A DNA stretch of 29,427 nucleotides, taken from the NCBI GenBank assembly GCA_964344165.1, contig CAYFMH010000013.1, forward strand, positions 1 through 29,427. The letters run 5' to 3'. How positions within the stretch are numbered: the first letter of the stretch is position 1; every line of letters starts with the position of its first letter. Below, in pieces: positions 1 through 8,266 of the stretch. The notes beneath the pieces were generated by a model. It searched no databases and had not been told where the DNA came from. It saw only the letters and a program-made list of their open reading frames with translations. A program made the position numbers and the translations under genes. This stretch comes from CAYFMH01 sp964344165 (GTDB lineage: Bacteria > Patescibacteriota > Gracilibacteria > UBA4473).

Positions 1-24
1 GTTATTTAACTTTTTGTACAATGT

Positions 25-57
25 AATTGATCAAAAAAGATCATGAACAGGTTCTTA
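25..57. repeat. Contig-terminal inverted repeat, left copy
   Basis: These 33 bases are the exact reverse complement of the last 33 bases of the window (29395-29427). In the right copy they are coding (IKKDHEQVL near the start of the visible part of the cysteine-rich protein). Here the same nine codons can be read on the plus strand, but a TAA lies directly upstream and no gene follows. This is either a real duplicated fragment or an assembly-graph overlap at a repeat. Confidence 0.85.
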
Positions 58-95
58 GGGCGGGATGGAAGTCAAAAATTTTTCATATAAAAACT

Positions 96-169
96 GTGGT
101 CATTCCAGCTTGCCTGGAATCACATTGTTTTTGCACACCCATCAGGATCCTGGTCAAGCCAGGATGACC
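96..169. repeat. Pair of REP-like palindromes in inverted orientation
   Basis: Two related small palindromes lie 21 bases apart. The first (96-123) has stem ATTCCAG/CTGGAAT with loop CTTGC. The second (145-169) has stem ATCCTGG/CCAGGAT with loop TCAAG. Read on the opposite strand, the second is a variant of the first (GGTCAT-CC-GGCTTG), so they form an inverted pair of one repeat family, as in REP/BIME elements. They sit just downstream of the amidase gene on its strand and could also terminate or stabilise its mRNA. No long T-run follows. Confidence 0.6.
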
Positions 170-181
170 AAGAGGTAAATT

Positions 182-2695
182 TTAATACACTTTCTTCACT
201 TCAATCCCATCAAAGAAATAGTGTAAAATCTCCTCATAATTTCGTCCCATCTGGGCCAGCTTCCGAGAGGTATTACCAGAGAGCCCCACTCCATGTCCTC
301 GCGCTTCTAGCCCCTGATCATAAGGAAGTGGTTGATCCTTGGTCCACGGGTACTGAGATCGCCATTTCCCAGAATTTCGACCAGAACTCTGGGTAAAGTA
401 CGGACCAATTACCGGCTTTCCCTGATAAGTGATCACCATTCCTTTGGTTTTTTCTAGTAAATTTTTTTGTTCTGGATGGTACTTTTCCCATTCATACCCG
501 AGGTAGAGCTGGGATGTCCTCGGTGAATCCTCCAGATCATATAGATTGGTTCGAAACTTTCGCCTCGCACCAGAATAAACCAGGGCATAACTCCGAGCTA
601 GGATATGAATCGCGTGCTTTTTTTCAGTCGGTTCGGTCTTTGGTTCCTCTCCCAGTCCCCAGAGGTACTCTCGGATCGGCAACTGGTTGACGAGCAAAAG
701 TCCTGTCTTTCCGTCTTCTGCTTTGGTAAGGTGGACATTAATCTGCCCTCGGAAGGTGTTGTATTTCAGATTGCCCAACCCTCGATCATAGTTTTGTATT
801 TCAATAATCCCTTCTGTTTTAAACTTGGGATCGATTAGATCCATTTTTTTTTTCCCATAGACAATATGAACATGCCCTTTTTGCGTGCTGGGAAAAACTT
901 TTATTTTTTCTCTCTCTGAAACCACCAAAACCAGTTCATTTTTCTTATTAAAAACATACATTTTTTGATCCGTGCGAAGATAAGCCATCTTTTGATCAAA
1001 ATAAGAAAGCTTCACTTTTACCGCTGGTCCTTGTGACGGCCCCAGGGCTACTTTTTCATGGATTTTTCGGGATCGAGCCGATTTTTTATCAATTAATGGT
1101 TTTGTTTTGGCGGCTTTTAAATTACTTGGTTTTAGGCGTTTAAAAAGAGAGCCCTTGGTCCCAGAAATTTGAATCGGGTAGGGAAAAGATACTTTTTTAA
1201 AAATAACATCCTGCCGAGATTGAAAGATTTTTGGAGTAAGCGAAAGCGTGTATTCTCCGTTTGGGGTCGTCTTTATATACGCTCGGGCTCGGAAAGTCCC
1301 GGTGTGTCCGGACCTGATTTTTTCGGTCGATCGGAATTTCCCGATCAGCATCCCATCCGGAATATTCCCTACCTCTAGTGTTGCCCCCTTCGGCCAATCA
1401 AATTTGGATCCATTTCTCATCTTTACTTCGAGAATCCCTTTTTCTCCTCGTTTAAAAAGGTCGGCTCTCAGCAGTTCTGCCAGATCAATGTTGGGGACTT
1501 TTTCTTCTCGACGAAAGACTTTTTTTCTTTGAATTCCTTCGGCTGCGCTGCTCATCGCCAAAAAATCTCGCCCTGTTTTTCCCGGCTTAGTTCTCATCCC
1601 CTCGAGCTTTCGAGCGGTTTCCTCTCGAATCCAAGGCAGTTTTTCGATTAGTTTAGCGCCTGGGCAAGCGGTCCCATGGCCTTTTCGTGCCACATGTCGA
1701 TGTCCGGTGATATTATGGGAGTTTTTCCCGAGAAACCGCTCTCTCCCTGTCGGGTCCACATCAAATCGCAGCGCGTGATCGGCCAAAAGCAAAGTCAAAA
1801 CATGGAGCTGGGCCTCGGTGGGTTCCTCTGAGTTGAAGTTTCCCATACGAGAAACACCCATCGACGCTACATTGTGATAGGCTGTATGCGCCCCCACAAT
1901 TTTTGGTCCCCCGGCCCGCCCTTGATAGATGTTTCCTCTCCGGTCAATCACATAATTATATCCGATATCTCCCCACCCCCGAGAAAGCGTGTGAAAAGCA
2001 TAGATCGCCCGCATGAGCTCCATCGGGTTTCGGCTCTCGTCAATTACCTCTCCGGTATGATGAATGATAAATTTCTTTAGTTTTCGATTTTCTTCTACCG
2101 GCCAGGTGAGTTCTCGGTCCTGATCATCTTTTCGAGCAATAATTTTTGGACGCAAATAGCGGGGCAGCTGCTTGGCCTCTGGTACAATGTCCCGAAAATA
2201 AGCTTTAAACCCTCGGAAAGGTTTCCAGACTCGCAAGCTTTCATCGGCTCCCCAATCAACACGAGAAATATATTCTGGGGGATCAATCTTCTTTGGGAGT
2301 CCCGAAAGTGGATCATCATTACTATCATCATCAAAAGGATCAAATCGGGCGACCAGATTTTCCCCCGGAATCCGGGTGTCGAGAAAAACAATTTTTCCTT
2401 CCACCGGCGCTTCACTTTTGAGCCAGATAAAATTCCTTGGTTCCCCACTGAGAATTTCGGTCTCGTTTTCATACTCGTGATCGTGGTGAAGCTCTCTCCA
2501 TCCATCTCTTTCATTCGCTCGGAAATAAATTGCCGGCAAATCCTCATCGTCCCAGATTCCCAGAGTTGTAAACTCAATAGGTGCCTCGATTTTGACTGGA
2601 TTTTCTGATAACGAAAGGGGGGCTTCCCAATAAGTAATCCCATCAAAAGATTGATTCCAGAGAGAGGCCAGTCCTAGCGCTAAATTTTCTAACAT
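182..2695 (-). CDS. PGRP-type N-acetylmuramoyl-L-alanine amidase fused to SpoIID-like domain
   Basis: 837 residues. Residues about 141-350 form a peptidoglycan-recognition/amidase_2 domain: SRVDWGA at its start, FIIHHT (first zinc His, 212/213), GYNYVIDRRGNIYQGR, then GHRH (331-334) and TACPG (Cys344), which supply the remaining zinc ligands. The family cleaves the MurNAc-L-Ala bond. Residues about 400-640 are unrecognised, perhaps beta-rich wall-binding or spacer segments. Residues about 640-825 resemble SpoIID/LytB: REYLWGLGEEP with a candidate catalytic Glu (683/684), ARSYAL, TSQLYLGY, then TKGMVITYQGKPVI and FTQSSGRNSGKW. SpoIID is a lytic transglycosylase that acts on glycan already stripped by an amidase, so the two halves fit one pathway. 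The N-terminus is only weakly hydrophobic, so export is not obvious. A promoter-like TTGTTT-17-TATAAT lies upstream. There is no Shine-Dalgarno. Confidence 0.85.
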   Translation of the reverse strand: MLENLALGLASLWNQSFDGITYWEAPLSLSENPVKIEAPIEFTTLGIWDDEDLPAIYFRANERDGWRELHHDHEYENETEILSGEPRNFIWLKSEAPVEGKIVFLDTRIPGENLVARFDPFDDDSNDDPLSGLPKKIDPPEYISRVDWGADESLRVWKPFRGFKAYFRDIVPEAKQLPRYLRPKIIARKDDQDRELTWPVEENRKLKKFIIHHTGEVIDESRNPMELMRAIYAFHTLSRGWGDIGYNYVIDRRGNIYQGRAGGPKIVGAHTAYHNVASMGVSRMGNFNSEEPTEAQLHVLTLLLADHALRFDVDPTGRERFLGKNSHNITGHRHVARKGHGTACPGAKLIEKLPWIREETARKLEGMRTKPGKTGRDFLAMSSAAEGIQRKKVFRREEKVPNIDLAELLRADLFKRGEKGILEVKMRNGSKFDWPKGATLEVGNIPDGMLIGKFRSTEKIRSGHTGTFRARAYIKTTPNGEYTLSLTPKIFQSRQDVIFKKVSFPYPIQISGTKGSLFKRLKPSNLKAAKTKPLIDKKSARSRKIHEKVALGPSQGPAVKVKLSYFDQKMAYLRTDQKMYVFNKKNELVLVVSEREKIKVFPSTQKGHVHIVYGKKKMDLIDPKFKTEGIIEIQNYDRGLGNLKYNTFRGQINVHLTKAEDGKTGLLLVNQLPIREYLWGLGEEPKTEPTEKKHAIHILARSYALVYSGARRKFRTNLYDLEDSPRTSQLYLGYEWEKYHPEQKNLLEKTKGMVITYQGKPVIGPYFTQSSGRNSGKWRSQYPWTKDQPLPYDQGLEARGHGVGLSGNTSRKLAQMGRNYEEILHYFFDGIEVKKVY

Positions 2696-2733
2696 TGTAA
2701 AAATTGTAACAGATAATAAAAAAAATTCGAAGG

Positions 2734-2762
2734 ATTATAGCAGAAAATCATCTTAAAAACAA
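2734..2762 (-). promoter_or_regulatory. Predicted promoter for the amidase-SpoIID gene
   Basis: On the minus strand a TTGTTT (2757-2762) is separated by 17 bases from a perfect TATAAT (2734-2739), which lies about 40 bases before the ATG at 2695. Sequence match only. Confidence 0.55.
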
Positions 2763-2813
2763 ACCATTTTTATACAAAAAGTAATCCCTAAAATCCCTAA
2801 AAAAAATACAAAG

Positions 2814-2843
2814 TTGTAAAACTTATTATTTTGTCTTTATAAT
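2814..2843 (+). promoter_or_regulatory. Predicted promoter for the MFS-like transporter
   Basis: TTGTAA (2814-2819), an 18-base spacer and TATAAT (2838-2843) lie just upstream of the ATG at 2865. The leader would be only about 15 bases, with no room for a Shine-Dalgarno, as is usual for the host-type genes here. Confidence 0.5.
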
Positions 2844-2864
2844 TAAGATGTCTAATTTTTCAAA

Positions 2865-4163
2865 ATGAAAAAAGAACACGTTTCCTCTCCCGCCTTTCAT
2901 TTTCTTCATTGGGACATCAATATTGTAGAATTTTATATTTTTGAAACACTTTTAAAAATCTCCACTTCCATCATCAGCCTTTTTATTCCAATTTATTTGT
3001 TGGTAGATGTGGGCTATTCTATTTCAGAGGTAATGGCATTCTTTGTCCTTCTCCAACTGTTTTTCTTTTTTACCATCGCTTTTGGAGGGAAAGTATCAAC
3101 TGTTTTGGGGACGAAAAAGACAATGGCTTTAAAACTTCCCTTTACGGCTATTTACTACTATGGATTACAACAACTTGGAGGTAATTTTTATCAAGACTTG
3201 ATTCTTTTAATCCCTCTTTTGATTTTTTATTCGACCTTTTCTGGTTGGAGTAATGTGGCTCGAGATATTTTTCTTTCAAAACACGTATTACAAAAAAACA
3301 CAGGAAAAATGCTGGCATTTCTAAAAATCTGTATGGTTGTGGCTAGTGTGATTTCTCCTCTCGCAGGAGGATGGATTTCTTATATTTATGGTTTTGATAT
3401 GTTGTTTTGGTGTGGAACTGTTTTAGTTTTGTTGTCTGGTATTCCTCTTTTTCTCACTCCAGACGAACACTTTGAAATAAAATATAAACCTCGAGATTTA
3501 TTCTCTTTTATTAGAGAAAAAGTAGACAAATCCTACTTGATGGCAGAGGCTGGAAATATTTTTAGTGATGTAATTATGTGGATTATGTGGCCCCTTTTTC
3601 TTTATTTTGCCATTAAAAATACAGCTGAAATGGGGACCTTAGTAACTGCTTCGGCTTTTGTCTCAATGGGAGTGGCTTATTTTGTAGGACAAAAAATCAA
3701 TGGAAAAGATGCCAAAAAACTTCTTAAAAATGGAATCAAGGGAGCTAGTTTTTTATTTTTTCTTCGGGCTGTTTCTCTAAACCCTTTTGCAATTGGAGCC
3801 ATTGACGCCTTTAATAAAATCATAGAACCCATTTATAGAATTCCTTACGATAGAGCAGCTTATCGAATGATTATGTATCACCAAAATCAAATCAAGATGG
3901 CGAACTTAAAACAATTAATTTCTGAAACTTACTATACTTCTGGAGTAATTATTCTTTGGGTGGCAAGCCTTTTTGTAGAAAGTGAATCAAAATACTTTTT
4001 CATTAGTTTGTTCGCAGGAGCTGCAATTTTGATGCTCTTAATGCAACAAATTGCGAAGGTAAAATTCCAAAGAGTTGATGAAAAATTTATTGTGAAAGAA
4101 GAACACCACGGAACAGCCACAGAAGAATTGAAGGTTATGGAAGAAGGAGAGCTAAGAGGATAA
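2865..4163 (+). CDS. MFS-like multi-pass membrane transporter
   Basis: 432 residues with roughly twelve hydrophobic segments, a cytoplasmic-looking break around residues 205-225 (KYKPRDLFSFIREKVDK) and a charged, hydrophilic C-tail (about 395-432). This is the layout of a major facilitator with two six-helix bundles. A loop after helix 2-3 (GGKVSTVLGTKKTM) resembles the family's loop 2-3 motif in position and charge. The substrate cannot be told. The gene is more AT-rich than rpsA or rpoB and is convergent with the CDF gene, the two stop codons lying only six bases apart. The ATG at 2865 follows a good -10 box with no Shine-Dalgarno. It could belong to a non-MFS twelve-helix family, since no family signature is perfect. 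Confidence 0.7.
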   Translation: MKKEHVSSPAFHFLHWDINIVEFYIFETLLKISTSIISLFIPIYLLVDVGYSISEVMAFFVLLQLFFFFTIAFGGKVSTVLGTKKTMALKLPFTAIYYYGLQQLGGNFYQDLILLIPLLIFYSTFSGWSNVARDIFLSKHVLQKNTGKMLAFLKICMVVASVISPLAGGWISYIYGFDMLFWCGTVLVLLSGIPLFLTPDEHFEIKYKPRDLFSFIREKVDKSYLMAEAGNIFSDVIMWIMWPLFLYFAIKNTAEMGTLVTASAFVSMGVAYFVGQKINGKDAKKLLKNGIKGASFLFFLRAVSLNPFAIGAIDAFNKIIEPIYRIPYDRAAYRMIMYHQNQIKMANLKQLISETYYTSGVIILWVASLFVESESKYFFISLFAGAAILMLLMQQIAKVKFQRVDEKFIVKEEHHGTATEELKVMEEGELRG

Positions 4164-4169
4164 ATAAGT

Positions 4170-5069
4170 TTATTTCCCTTCCTTCGAATCATCCACCGGG
4201 TCCAGATGGATCAAAACATCCCCCTCCCCAATCACTGCTTCAATTTCTTCCTGGATTCGATCAGAAGTGTCGTGGGCCTCTAAAAGTAATGTTTTTGGTG
4301 TAAAAACCAGATGAACATCTACAAAAATCTTGGATCCAGACTGCCGCGTTCGCAAGAAATGATAGCTTGTAATTTTCCCTAATTTTTGAGCTTCTTTGAG
4401 AATTTTTACGATTTTTTTCTTAATTCTCGGTTTCACCTCATGGTCAAGCAAGAGGAAAAGTGCTTTTCGAAAAATTTCAATCCCAGATTTGATGATCAAA
4501 AAAGCAATAATTACCGAAACCACGCCATCAATCCAAAATTCGCCAGTAAAAAAAATCGCCACAATAGAACCCAAAACTGCTAAATTTGCTAAAATATCCG
4601 ACTGATAATGAGCGGCATCCGCTTCCAACAAGAGAGAATTTGTCTTTTTGGCCTGTTTGCGCAAATACAAAACCAAGAAAAAACTCGCCACAACAGAAAT
4701 CCCCATAACGATGATTCCTTCTTCGAAATGAGAGACAATACCTTCTCCCAGAATCTTTTTTACCCCCCAGTAGGCAAGAAATCCCCCCGAAATCATAATG
4801 ATCGCTCCTTGAAAAAGAGCAATCACCCCCTCGATCTTTCCAAATCCGTACTGAAAGCTTTTGGTTGGCTGCGCTTCTGATTTTTGCACTGCCCAGAGAT
4901 TGGTGCTCGAAATCAATAAGTCAAACAAAGAATCCAGGGCAGAACCCAAGATAGAAAGAGATCCAGACAAAAAACCCACAAAAATCTTTAAAAAAGCCAA
5001 ACTAAAAGCCGTGAGGGTAGAAATCAAAACCGCTCTTTTTTTGATATTGGCTTGTGTTTTTTCTTTCAT
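4170..5069 (-). CDS. Cation diffusion facilitator (CDF) metal transporter
   Basis: About 299 residues from the ATG at 5069. A TTG at 5096 would add nine residues but has no ribosome site, while GAGGAA lies 13 bases before the ATG. The protein has six transmembrane helices and a soluble C-terminal domain, as in FieF/YiiP. The metal-site signatures are present: the helix 2 pair in LDSLFD (equivalent to FieF D45/D49) and HYQSD in helix 5 (H153/D157). QYGFGKIEGVIALFQG is the conserved start of helix 3. The cytoplasmic domain (about 205-299) ends with HLDP. The family exchanges Zn2+, Fe2+ or Mn2+ for protons, and a D/D/H/D site suggests Zn, Fe or Cd rather than Mn alone. Convergent with the upstream transporter. 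Confidence 0.9.
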   Translation of the reverse strand: MKEKTQANIKKRAVLISTLTAFSLAFLKIFVGFLSGSLSILGSALDSLFDLLISSTNLWAVQKSEAQPTKSFQYGFGKIEGVIALFQGAIIMISGGFLAYWGVKKILGEGIVSHFEEGIIVMGISVVASFFLVLYLRKQAKKTNSLLLEADAAHYQSDILANLAVLGSIVAIFFTGEFWIDGVVSVIIAFLIIKSGIEIFRKALFLLLDHEVKPRIKKKIVKILKEAQKLGKITSYHFLRTRQSGSKIFVDVHLVFTPKTLLLEAHDTSDRIQEEIEAVIGEGDVLIHLDPVDDSKEGK

Positions 5070-5127
5070 AAACAAAGGCAATTTCCTCTCTATCAAATTA
5101 TCTTAAAAAAGAAAAGCAAAAAAAAAC

Positions 5128-5155
5128 TTGCGCGGTTTAATTTTAAAAATACACT
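5128..5155 (+). promoter_or_regulatory. Predicted promoter upstream of the secreted basic protein
   Basis: TTGCGC (5128-5133), a 16-base spacer and TACACT (5150-5155). The leader to the ATG at 5295 would be about 130 bases. It contains a G5 run (near 5187) and a C6 run (near 5230) that could pair, with AGATA/TATCT inside them, and a short direct repeat (AAATTATCTAA-like) just before the start. A structured leader is possible but unproven. Confidence 0.4.
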
Positions 5156-5294
5156 CTCGTCAAGTTGTGTTATTTAACTCTTTTTAGGGGGTGAGATACA
5201 AAATAAACAAAATATCTTAAATTTTTTTGCCCCCCAAAATCTGTAAATATCTAACTTATAAAATATTATCTAAAATTATCTAACCCCCTAAATT

Positions 5295-5963
5295 ATGAAA
5301 AAAGCGTTTGTTTATTCTTTTATTTTTATCTTCTGTTTTGGCTTGCTCCAGACTTCTCACGCGTTTAAGGAAGGACGTGATGGAGACCTTTTTCGAGACC
5401 CTTTGACCCCCCTTGCTCAGAAAAAAAATGAAGAAAAACTAAAAAAAGCGGTCTCCGAACGGCATCAAAATTATTTTCGAAACAAGCAGCGTGATAACAA
5501 AGTCTATCACAACTTAAAAAACCAGTTTTATAAGCATCGAGCCAGTCAGGCCCGGGCGGGGATAAACCAAAAATCTACTTTTATGAAACGACGCGGTCCG
5601 CTCAAAAGCGTCCCTTATTATGGACAATATAGAAAAACGAGTACCCCAGCTTTTGAACGGAGTACGGCCAAACAAACCTTCAGAGCTCGAATCCTAGATT
5701 ATTATCTAGATGGAGGCTATGCCGGAACTGATGCTCTCAAAGCCGATGTTCTTATCAGCTCAAAGCACAAAGCCCGTAGAAAAAACTCTCGCCGACGAGG
5801 ATATGCTCAGTCTGGAGGAGCGGTAAAAGCCGTCCGGAGTATTCAGAGAAAAAAACCCTCCTGGAATAAATATTCCAGCCAATCTTCGCCAACACAAAGA
5901 TTTAAGCGAAAAGCGCTCTATCGTAAATTTAGTCATCCGTACATGCCGGTGGTGGTGGAATAA
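5295..5963 (+). CDS. Secreted, strongly basic protein of unknown function
   Basis: 222 residues. It opens with a clear signal peptide (MKKAFVYSFIFIFCFG, then an SHA-type cleavage site before FKEGRDG). The mature part is rich in Lys, Arg, Ser, Tyr and Gln, low in hydrophobic residues, and largely unstructured-looking (KARRKNSRRRGYAQSGG, QRKKPSWNKYSSQSS). No enzyme motif is visible. A highly positive exported protein could bind the wall, DNA or polyanions, but that is only a property-based guess. I do not recognise a family. The ATG at 5295 is supported by the signal peptide and has no Shine-Dalgarno. Confidence 0.7.
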   Translation: MKKAFVYSFIFIFCFGLLQTSHAFKEGRDGDLFRDPLTPLAQKKNEEKLKKAVSERHQNYFRNKQRDNKVYHNLKNQFYKHRASQARAGINQKSTFMKRRGPLKSVPYYGQYRKTSTPAFERSTAKQTFRARILDYYLDGGYAGTDALKADVLISSKHKARRKNSRRRGYAQSGGAVKAVRSIQRKKPSWNKYSSQSSPTQRFKRKALYRKFSHPYMPVVVE

Positions 5964-6210
5964 GTCGAAACCCCAAACCACGCTCACCAGAACAATTAAC
6001 CACTTTTTTTTGTTCTTATTTTTGGTATGGATTAACGATTTGACCACAAGAGCCCCCGACCAAAAAACAAGCATGCTTTATTTTTTAAAAAATGTGAACA
6101 GTTCCTCATTTAAATAGTAAAATACCAATTAAAAAAGATTTCAAATAAAGCTAAAAATTCTCTTTTTAAAAGGGTTTTTTTACAAATTTCCCAAAAAAAC
6201 AAAAAAAAGC

Positions 6211-6238
6211 TTGACAAGTTTTAAAAATCAACTATTCT
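6211..6238 (+). promoter_or_regulatory. Distal TTGACA promoter
   Basis: Perfect TTGACA (6211-6216), 16-base spacer, TATTCT (6233-6238). It lies about 150 bases upstream of the sigma-region-4 gene, so it would give either a long leader or a separate small transcript. Confidence 0.5.
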
Positions 6239-6325
6239 ATGTTCGGATATAAACAAAAGTAAAACTTATTATTTACATTTTAAGCCCCAATTTCTCCCCT
6301 TTGCAGAAAAAGTTTTAAAAAAAAT

Positions 6326-6353
6326 TTGACAAACAATGTCTCACTGTTAGGAT
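6326..6353 (+). promoter_or_regulatory. Proximal TTGACA promoter of the sigma-region-4 gene
   Basis: Perfect TTGACA (6326-6331), 16-base spacer, TAGGAT (6348-6353), expected start near 6360. The TTG of the -35 box is in frame with the gene and can be mistaken for its start codon. The promoter reading makes that impossible and places translation at the ATG at 6389. Confidence 0.6.
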
Positions 6354-6388
6354 ATTCACTGATTCTAGATTATCATTATTTAATTATT

Positions 6389-7465
6389 ATGACCCCCTCA
6401 TCCAAAAAAGTCATCGATTTCCCTAAGCTCATGGAGCGAATTCTTGGTCTACTAACCGAGAAGGAACAAAATGTTATTTCTCGCCGGTTTTCTCTCGGGG
6501 GGCGACCAAAAGAAACTCTCGATCGGATTGGGAAAAGTTATTCCATCACAAGAGAACGTGTTCGACAGATCGAAATGATGGCTATTAAGAAGTTGGCACG
6601 AATTTCTCTTGACCCATCTATGCGATACATCCACGACTTGGCTTTTTCTACACTCAATGAAAACGGTGGTGTGATGTCAGAAGAAGCCCTGGTCTCTGAA
6701 ATGATTAAAAAGCTTGGGAACGAACAAAAAACAGACGTAAACGCAATGAAGTTAGCTATGCGGGTTTCTACTCACTTGGTAAAACAAGAAAAAAACCAAT
6801 TTCACCACGCGTTTTGGCGAGTTTCTACTATGACTCTTCAGGATGTAAAAGGGCTGATCAAAATGACACAAAAAGTTCTTCAAAAGAAAGGTGATATTAT
6901 GACTGTCGAGAGTATAAAAAAAGAACTCAAAAATGATACTCTTGCTCCTATGGTTGCTTCTATTTTGCTCATTGATAAAAGTTTTTATAAAGCCGATGAA
7001 GGATGGGGAATGATCTCTTGGCGGCACATCAACCCACGATCGATCAAAGACAAAATCCTTATCACTCTCAAAGAAAACGGAAAACCACTTCATTTCTCTG
7101 ATATCGCTAAACATGTATTAAATGACTTCTCTGCCAAAAAACGAGTGACTCCTCAAGCTATCCACAACGAGCTGATCCGACATGATGAATTCATCCTCGT
7201 TGGACGAGGGCTCTACGGATTGAAAGAATGGGGAATGGTAGCTGGAACGGTTTGTGATGTGATCAAAACCGTATTGATTGAAAACAACGGTCCAATGAAG
7301 CGACAAGATATCATCGAAGCGGTTTCAAAAAAACGGGATATCCGAATTGGAACTATCTCCCTCAACCTTCAAAAGTACGATTTCTTCAAGCGTGTGGGAC
7401 GGGCGGTCTATGAATACGACAAATCTCTCGATCCAGGAAAAAGAAGAAGGAAACGAAGAGCTTAA
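6389..7465 (+). CDS. Sigma-70 region 4 domain fused to tandem HARE-HTH-like winged helices
   Basis: 358 residues. Residues about 20-72 match sigma-70 region 4, which binds the -35 element: LTEKEQNVISRRF, then LDRIGKSYSITRERVRQIE with the helix-turn-helix typical of sigma factors. No region 2 or 3 is present, so it is not a complete sigma factor. Four winged-helix-like units follow (about 80-146, 150-212, 218-282, 286-344). The third ends GRGLYGLKEWGM, the hallmark ending of HARE-HTH modules, which are shared with the RNA polymerase delta subunit. The C-terminus is a basic patch (GKRRRKRRA). It is probably a transcription factor working on or with RNA polymerase. Start at the ATG at 6389, not the in-frame TTG at 6326, which is part of the -35 box. 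Confidence 0.75.
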   Translation: MTPSSKKVIDFPKLMERILGLLTEKEQNVISRRFSLGGRPKETLDRIGKSYSITRERVRQIEMMAIKKLARISLDPSMRYIHDLAFSTLNENGGVMSEEALVSEMIKKLGNEQKTDVNAMKLAMRVSTHLVKQEKNQFHHAFWRVSTMTLQDVKGLIKMTQKVLQKKGDIMTVESIKKELKNDTLAPMVASILLIDKSFYKADEGWGMISWRHINPRSIKDKILITLKENGKPLHFSDIAKHVLNDFSAKKRVTPQAIHNELIRHDEFILVGRGLYGLKEWGMVAGTVCDVIKTVLIENNGPMKRQDIIEAVSKKRDIRIGTISLNLQKYDFFKRVGRAVYEYDKSLDPGKRRRKRRA

Positions 7466-7484
7466 AACAAGAAAACAAAAAAGG

Positions 7485-7509
7485 TCCCGACTTATCGGGA
7501 TTTTTTTTT
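7485..7509. terminator. Bidirectional intrinsic terminator
   Basis: Stem TCCCGA/TCGGGA with loop CTTA (7485-7500) followed by nine Ts on the plus strand. On the minus strand the stem is followed by a CCTTTTTTG run. It ends the sigma-region-4 gene; readers of the opposite strand would meet it after the LOG-family gene stops at 7533. Confidence 0.8.
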
Positions 7510-7532
7510 ATAATTAAAATTTCAAAAACGCA

Positions 7533-8255
7533 CTATTTATCTCCTTTATATTTTCTTTCCAATATTTTGACGTCCTCCTCTTTGAGTCCATTGGTTCTTT
7601 CTTCGCTTTCTTCTTCGATCTTTGTCACCACCCCACCATCTCCGATGAGATAGTCATCCAAAGTAGCAGAAACCTCTATTTTTTTGATAATTTTGATAAG
7701 TTTTTGGACGAGCTCCTTCGGGTCCGAAGAAAAAACCATTCGGTCCGTTTCTTTTCGACGACAAAAATCCAATATTTCTTTTATGTGGTCTGCCACCCCG
7801 TCATATCCAGTCAAAATCCCAATTGGTTTCCCTTCATCATAAGCCACGGTAAATTCATTGAGCGTTCCGGTCCCTCCTGGAAGGATGATCACTCCATTGG
7901 ATGATCGGATATTGATGATATCTCGCATCATGAGTCCCACCCCAGTGAAAAGAATTTCATCATAAAAATCAATCGGAGATTTGTACTTCATGATATGTGA
8001 TTTGATCGAAATCGCTGGAGACACTCCAAAGGTCCGTCCACCTTCTTCTTTGGCCCCTCGAGCGGCTTCATCTGGCAAACCAGGACAGGCTCCATTTACG
8101 AGTACACAATCGTTTCGAGCGATTTCTCGTCCGACGTTTCTCGCGGCTTCTACCGCTTTTTCATTCCGCATGAGATATCCAGAGGCGGATCCCATCACCC
8201 CAATATGAGGATTGTAGTGTGGGATAATGTCGAAAATGTTTTTTGCTTCATCCAT
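7533..8255 (-). CDS. LOG-family (SLOG/Rossmann) protein
   Basis: 240 residues with a Rossmann-like SLOG core: IGVMGSASG (nucleotide-binding loop), CVLVNGACPGLPDEAARGA, a conserved Arg in MRDIINIRSSNGVI, then ILPGGTGTLNEF, the LOG signature PGGxGTxxE. LOG proteins are nucleoside-5'-monophosphate phosphoribohydrolases. Plant LOGs release cytokinin bases, and many bacterial members are of uncertain role. The C-terminal ~50 residues are charged and poorly conserved. It lies 11 bases after the PrsW-type gene on the same strand, so the two are probably co-transcribed from the promoter at 9332-9360. TIGR00725-like proteins are the closest match I can name. Confidence 0.8.
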   Translation of the reverse strand: MDEAKNIFDIIPHYNPHIGVMGSASGYLMRNEKAVEAARNVGREIARNDCVLVNGACPGLPDEAARGAKEEGGRTFGVSPAISIKSHIMKYKSPIDFYDEILFTGVGLMMRDIINIRSSNGVIILPGGTGTLNEFTVAYDEGKPIGILTGYDGVADHIKEILDFCRRKETDRMVFSSDPKELVQKLIKIIKKIEVSATLDDYLIGDGGVVTKIEEESEERTNGLKEEDVKILERKYKGDK

Positions 8256-8266
8256 TTTTGAAAAAA

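Larger units (their letters stand above)
5964..6388 (+). other. 425-base AT-rich spacer with tandem promoters
   Basis: No coding region is supported. A short hairpin with a T-run (CTTT/AAAG then TTTTTTT, around 6163-6182) may weakly terminate the upstream gene. Two TTGACA promoters follow (listed separately). The segment between them (about 6245-6325) shows no recognisable RNA gene. Confidence 0.5.

Noticed and set aside
6326..6388. TTG start giving a 21-residue extension of the sigma-region-4 protein
   Set aside because: The TTG is the first half of a perfect TTGACA -35 box, so the codon would lie upstream of the transcript.
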